DNA of 7,256 nucleotides from an uncultured Arcobacter sp. GTDB taxonomy: Bacteria > Campylobacterota > Campylobacteria > Campylobacterales > Arcobacteraceae. The stretch spans positions 1-7,256 of the forward strand of contig CAJXWI010000123.1 of the NCBI GenBank assembly GCA_913062735.1. Direction: 5' to 3'. Of the stretch, positions 6,091-7,256 are shown piece by piece. Within the stretch, counting starts at the first letter, position 1, and each line of letters begins with the position of its first letter. Made by a program: the position numbers and the translations under genes. The notes beneath the pieces were generated by a model. That model saw nothing but the letters and a program-made list of their open reading frames with translations. It did not search any database and was not told where the DNA came from.

Positions 6091-7256
6091 TTAATTTGAA
6101 AAATTATTCTTGGGTAGATAGAGATTTTTTTGTCTTAAAGATTGATATGTTGTAAAAAATCGCAAAATAGTTTTAGAACAATTTAATGAGGTAAACAAGC
6201 TTATTAAGACTCCAATACCTAATGTTGCCGCAAAACCCTTAACAAAATTTGTTCCTAATAAAAATAATACAAAACAACTAAGAAGAGTTGTAATATGGCC
6301 ATCAACTATGGATGAATTAGCTCTTTGAAAACCGCTATCAATAGATCTTGTAAGAGTATTACCATCATATAATTCTTCTCTAATTCGCTCAAATATTAGA
6401 ATATTTGCATCAACAGCCATACCAATACTAAGTATAAGCCCAGATATTCCAGGTAAAGTCAAAGTTACAGGAATTAAAGAATATAGGGCTAAGTTAAAGA
6501 AACCATAAAGTACTAGAGATAGAACTGAAACAAAACCTAGAATTCTATAATTAAAAATCATAAATATACCAACAAAAATTAATCCACTAATAGCTGCATA
6601 AAGACTTTTTAAAATATTTTTGGATCCCAATAGAGCCCCTATAGTGTTAGTTTCTACTATTTCAATTGGCAATGGCAATGAGCCTCCTTTAAGTTGAACT
6701 TCTAATTCTCTAGCATTTTCAGCACTAAAATTACCGCTTATTGTTGCTGATCCACCTGTAATACCAGTACTAGCAAACTGGTTACCAACACTAGCTTCAC
6801 TTATAGATTCGCCATCAAGAATAATAGCCAATAGTTGATTAGTGCCAGCAATTGACTTTGTAATTTCTGCAAACTTTTCACCTCCTGAATTACTAAAAGT
6901 TAATAAAACTTCCCAATTACTATTTGTTTGTTCTTGTCTCCTTCCTGCGTTAATAAGATCCTTACCAGATAAATCTGTTTTAATAAATAAATTTGTAATT
7001 TCTTTATCAACATATTTTTTGATTTCAATTAACTTCCCATATAAATCATTACTAGTAGATGAGTAATTCAATTCTTGCTCTATATCTTTAAGATCATCTT
7101 GAATAACTTTTAAGTTATTATAATTTTGACTTTTTTCTGCAAAGGAATATTGTTCAATTAATTCTTTAATACTCAATCTCTGTAGTTGCAGGGTTTTTAA
7201 CTCAGTAGATGTTCCTTCTTTTTGAGTTCTAAATTCTAATAAAGCAGTCTTACCTA
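6091..7256 (-). CDS. secD: Protein translocase subunit SecD, 5'-partial at the right edge
   Basis: SecD is the larger partner of SecF in the SecDF complex. On the minus strand the frame is open to the window edge and 387 complete codons are seen plus the stop. The first visible residues (GKTALLEFRTQKEG) match the part of SecD just after the N-terminal signature region. A TTG at 7176 is an internal Leu codon, not a start. Counting from the first full codon, the P1-type extracytoplasmic region reaches to about 200 (VLLTFSNSGGEKFAEI at 116-131, GGSATISGNFS at 167-177, KGGSLPLPIEI at 189-199). Five helices follow, including TM4 with GISGLILSIGMAVDANILIF (269-288), where D282 is the conserved proton-path Asp, then ERIREEL. 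The first helix and the signature at its end lie outside; cyanobacterial SecD is usually about 470-490 residues, so roughly 90-100 are missing. Confidence 0.96.
   Translation of the reverse strand, partial: GKTALLEFRTQKEGTSTELKTLQLQRLSIKELIEQYSFAEKSQNYNNLKVIQDDLKDIEQELNYSSTSNDLYGKLIEIKKYVDKEITNLFIKTDLSGKDLINAGRRQEQTNSNWEVLLTFSNSGGEKFAEITKSIAGTNQLLAIILDGESISEASVGNQFASTGITGGSATISGNFSAENARELEVQLKGGSLPLPIEIVETNTIGALLGSKNILKSLYAAISGLIFVGIFMIFNYRILGFVSVLSLVLYGFFNLALYSLIPVTLTLPGISGLILSIGMAVDANILIFERIREELYDGNTLTRSIDSGFQRANSSIVDGHITTLLSCFVLFLLGTNFVKGFAATLGIGVLISLFTSLNCSKTILRFFTTYQSLRQKNLYLPKNNFSN

Noticed and set aside
6842..7066. 74-codon open frame on the plus strand
   Set aside because: It is antisense to the P1 region of secD and shows no motif of its own.
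1..7256. Defence system, phage, transposon, CRISPR or other accessory system
   Set aside because: I saw no transposase, integrase, terminal repeats, regular direct repeats, toxin-antitoxin pair or composition shift. Gene content and even AT richness fit a core chromosomal region.

Overview
The window is very AT-rich, gene-dense double-stranded DNA with intergenic gaps of 3 to 60 bases. It carries psb28 (a photosystem II assembly factor), gun4 (chlorophyll synthesis) and a small DUF6439-like protein. The low GC, the compactness and the photosynthetic genes point to a marine picocyanobacterium, most likely a high-light-type Prochlorococcus. This is an inference from composition and gene content, and I do not name a strain.

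Layout from left to right. (1) A class I SAM-dependent methyltransferase (from about 47, frame open to the left edge, to 946) is followed on the same strand by a small conserved protein (959-1222). (2) On the minus strand lie an RsbW-type HATPase (1201-1635), which overlaps the small protein tail-to-tail by 22 bases, and gun4 (1684-2403). (3) Divergent from gun4 across only 35 bases is a plus-strand group: mnmH (tRNA 2-selenouridine synthase, 2439-3479), psb28 (3540-3893) and an AI-2E/PerM-type membrane protein with a TTG start (3907-4950). (4) Converging on it with a 3-base gap is a minus-strand group: secD (open at the right edge, ending 6091), secF (5155-6069) and a 60-residue membrane protein (4954-5136).

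Two functional themes are visible. One is photosynthesis: Gun4 stimulates magnesium chelatase, and Psb28 binds PSII assembly intermediates containing CP47, so pigment supply and pigment-protein assembly are encoded about 1.1 kb apart. The other is membrane traffic: SecD and SecF use proton flow to help the Sec translocon, and a tiny two-helix protein sits directly behind them. MnmH modifies the wobble uridine of certain tRNAs and is an unusual gene to keep in a streamlined genome.

I see no mobile element, phage gene, CRISPR array, tRNA, rRNA or riboswitch. This looks like a core chromosomal region rather than an accessory island. The least-described items are the small protein behind secF, the lone HATPase, the DUF6439-like protein and the methyltransferase with its long N-terminal region.
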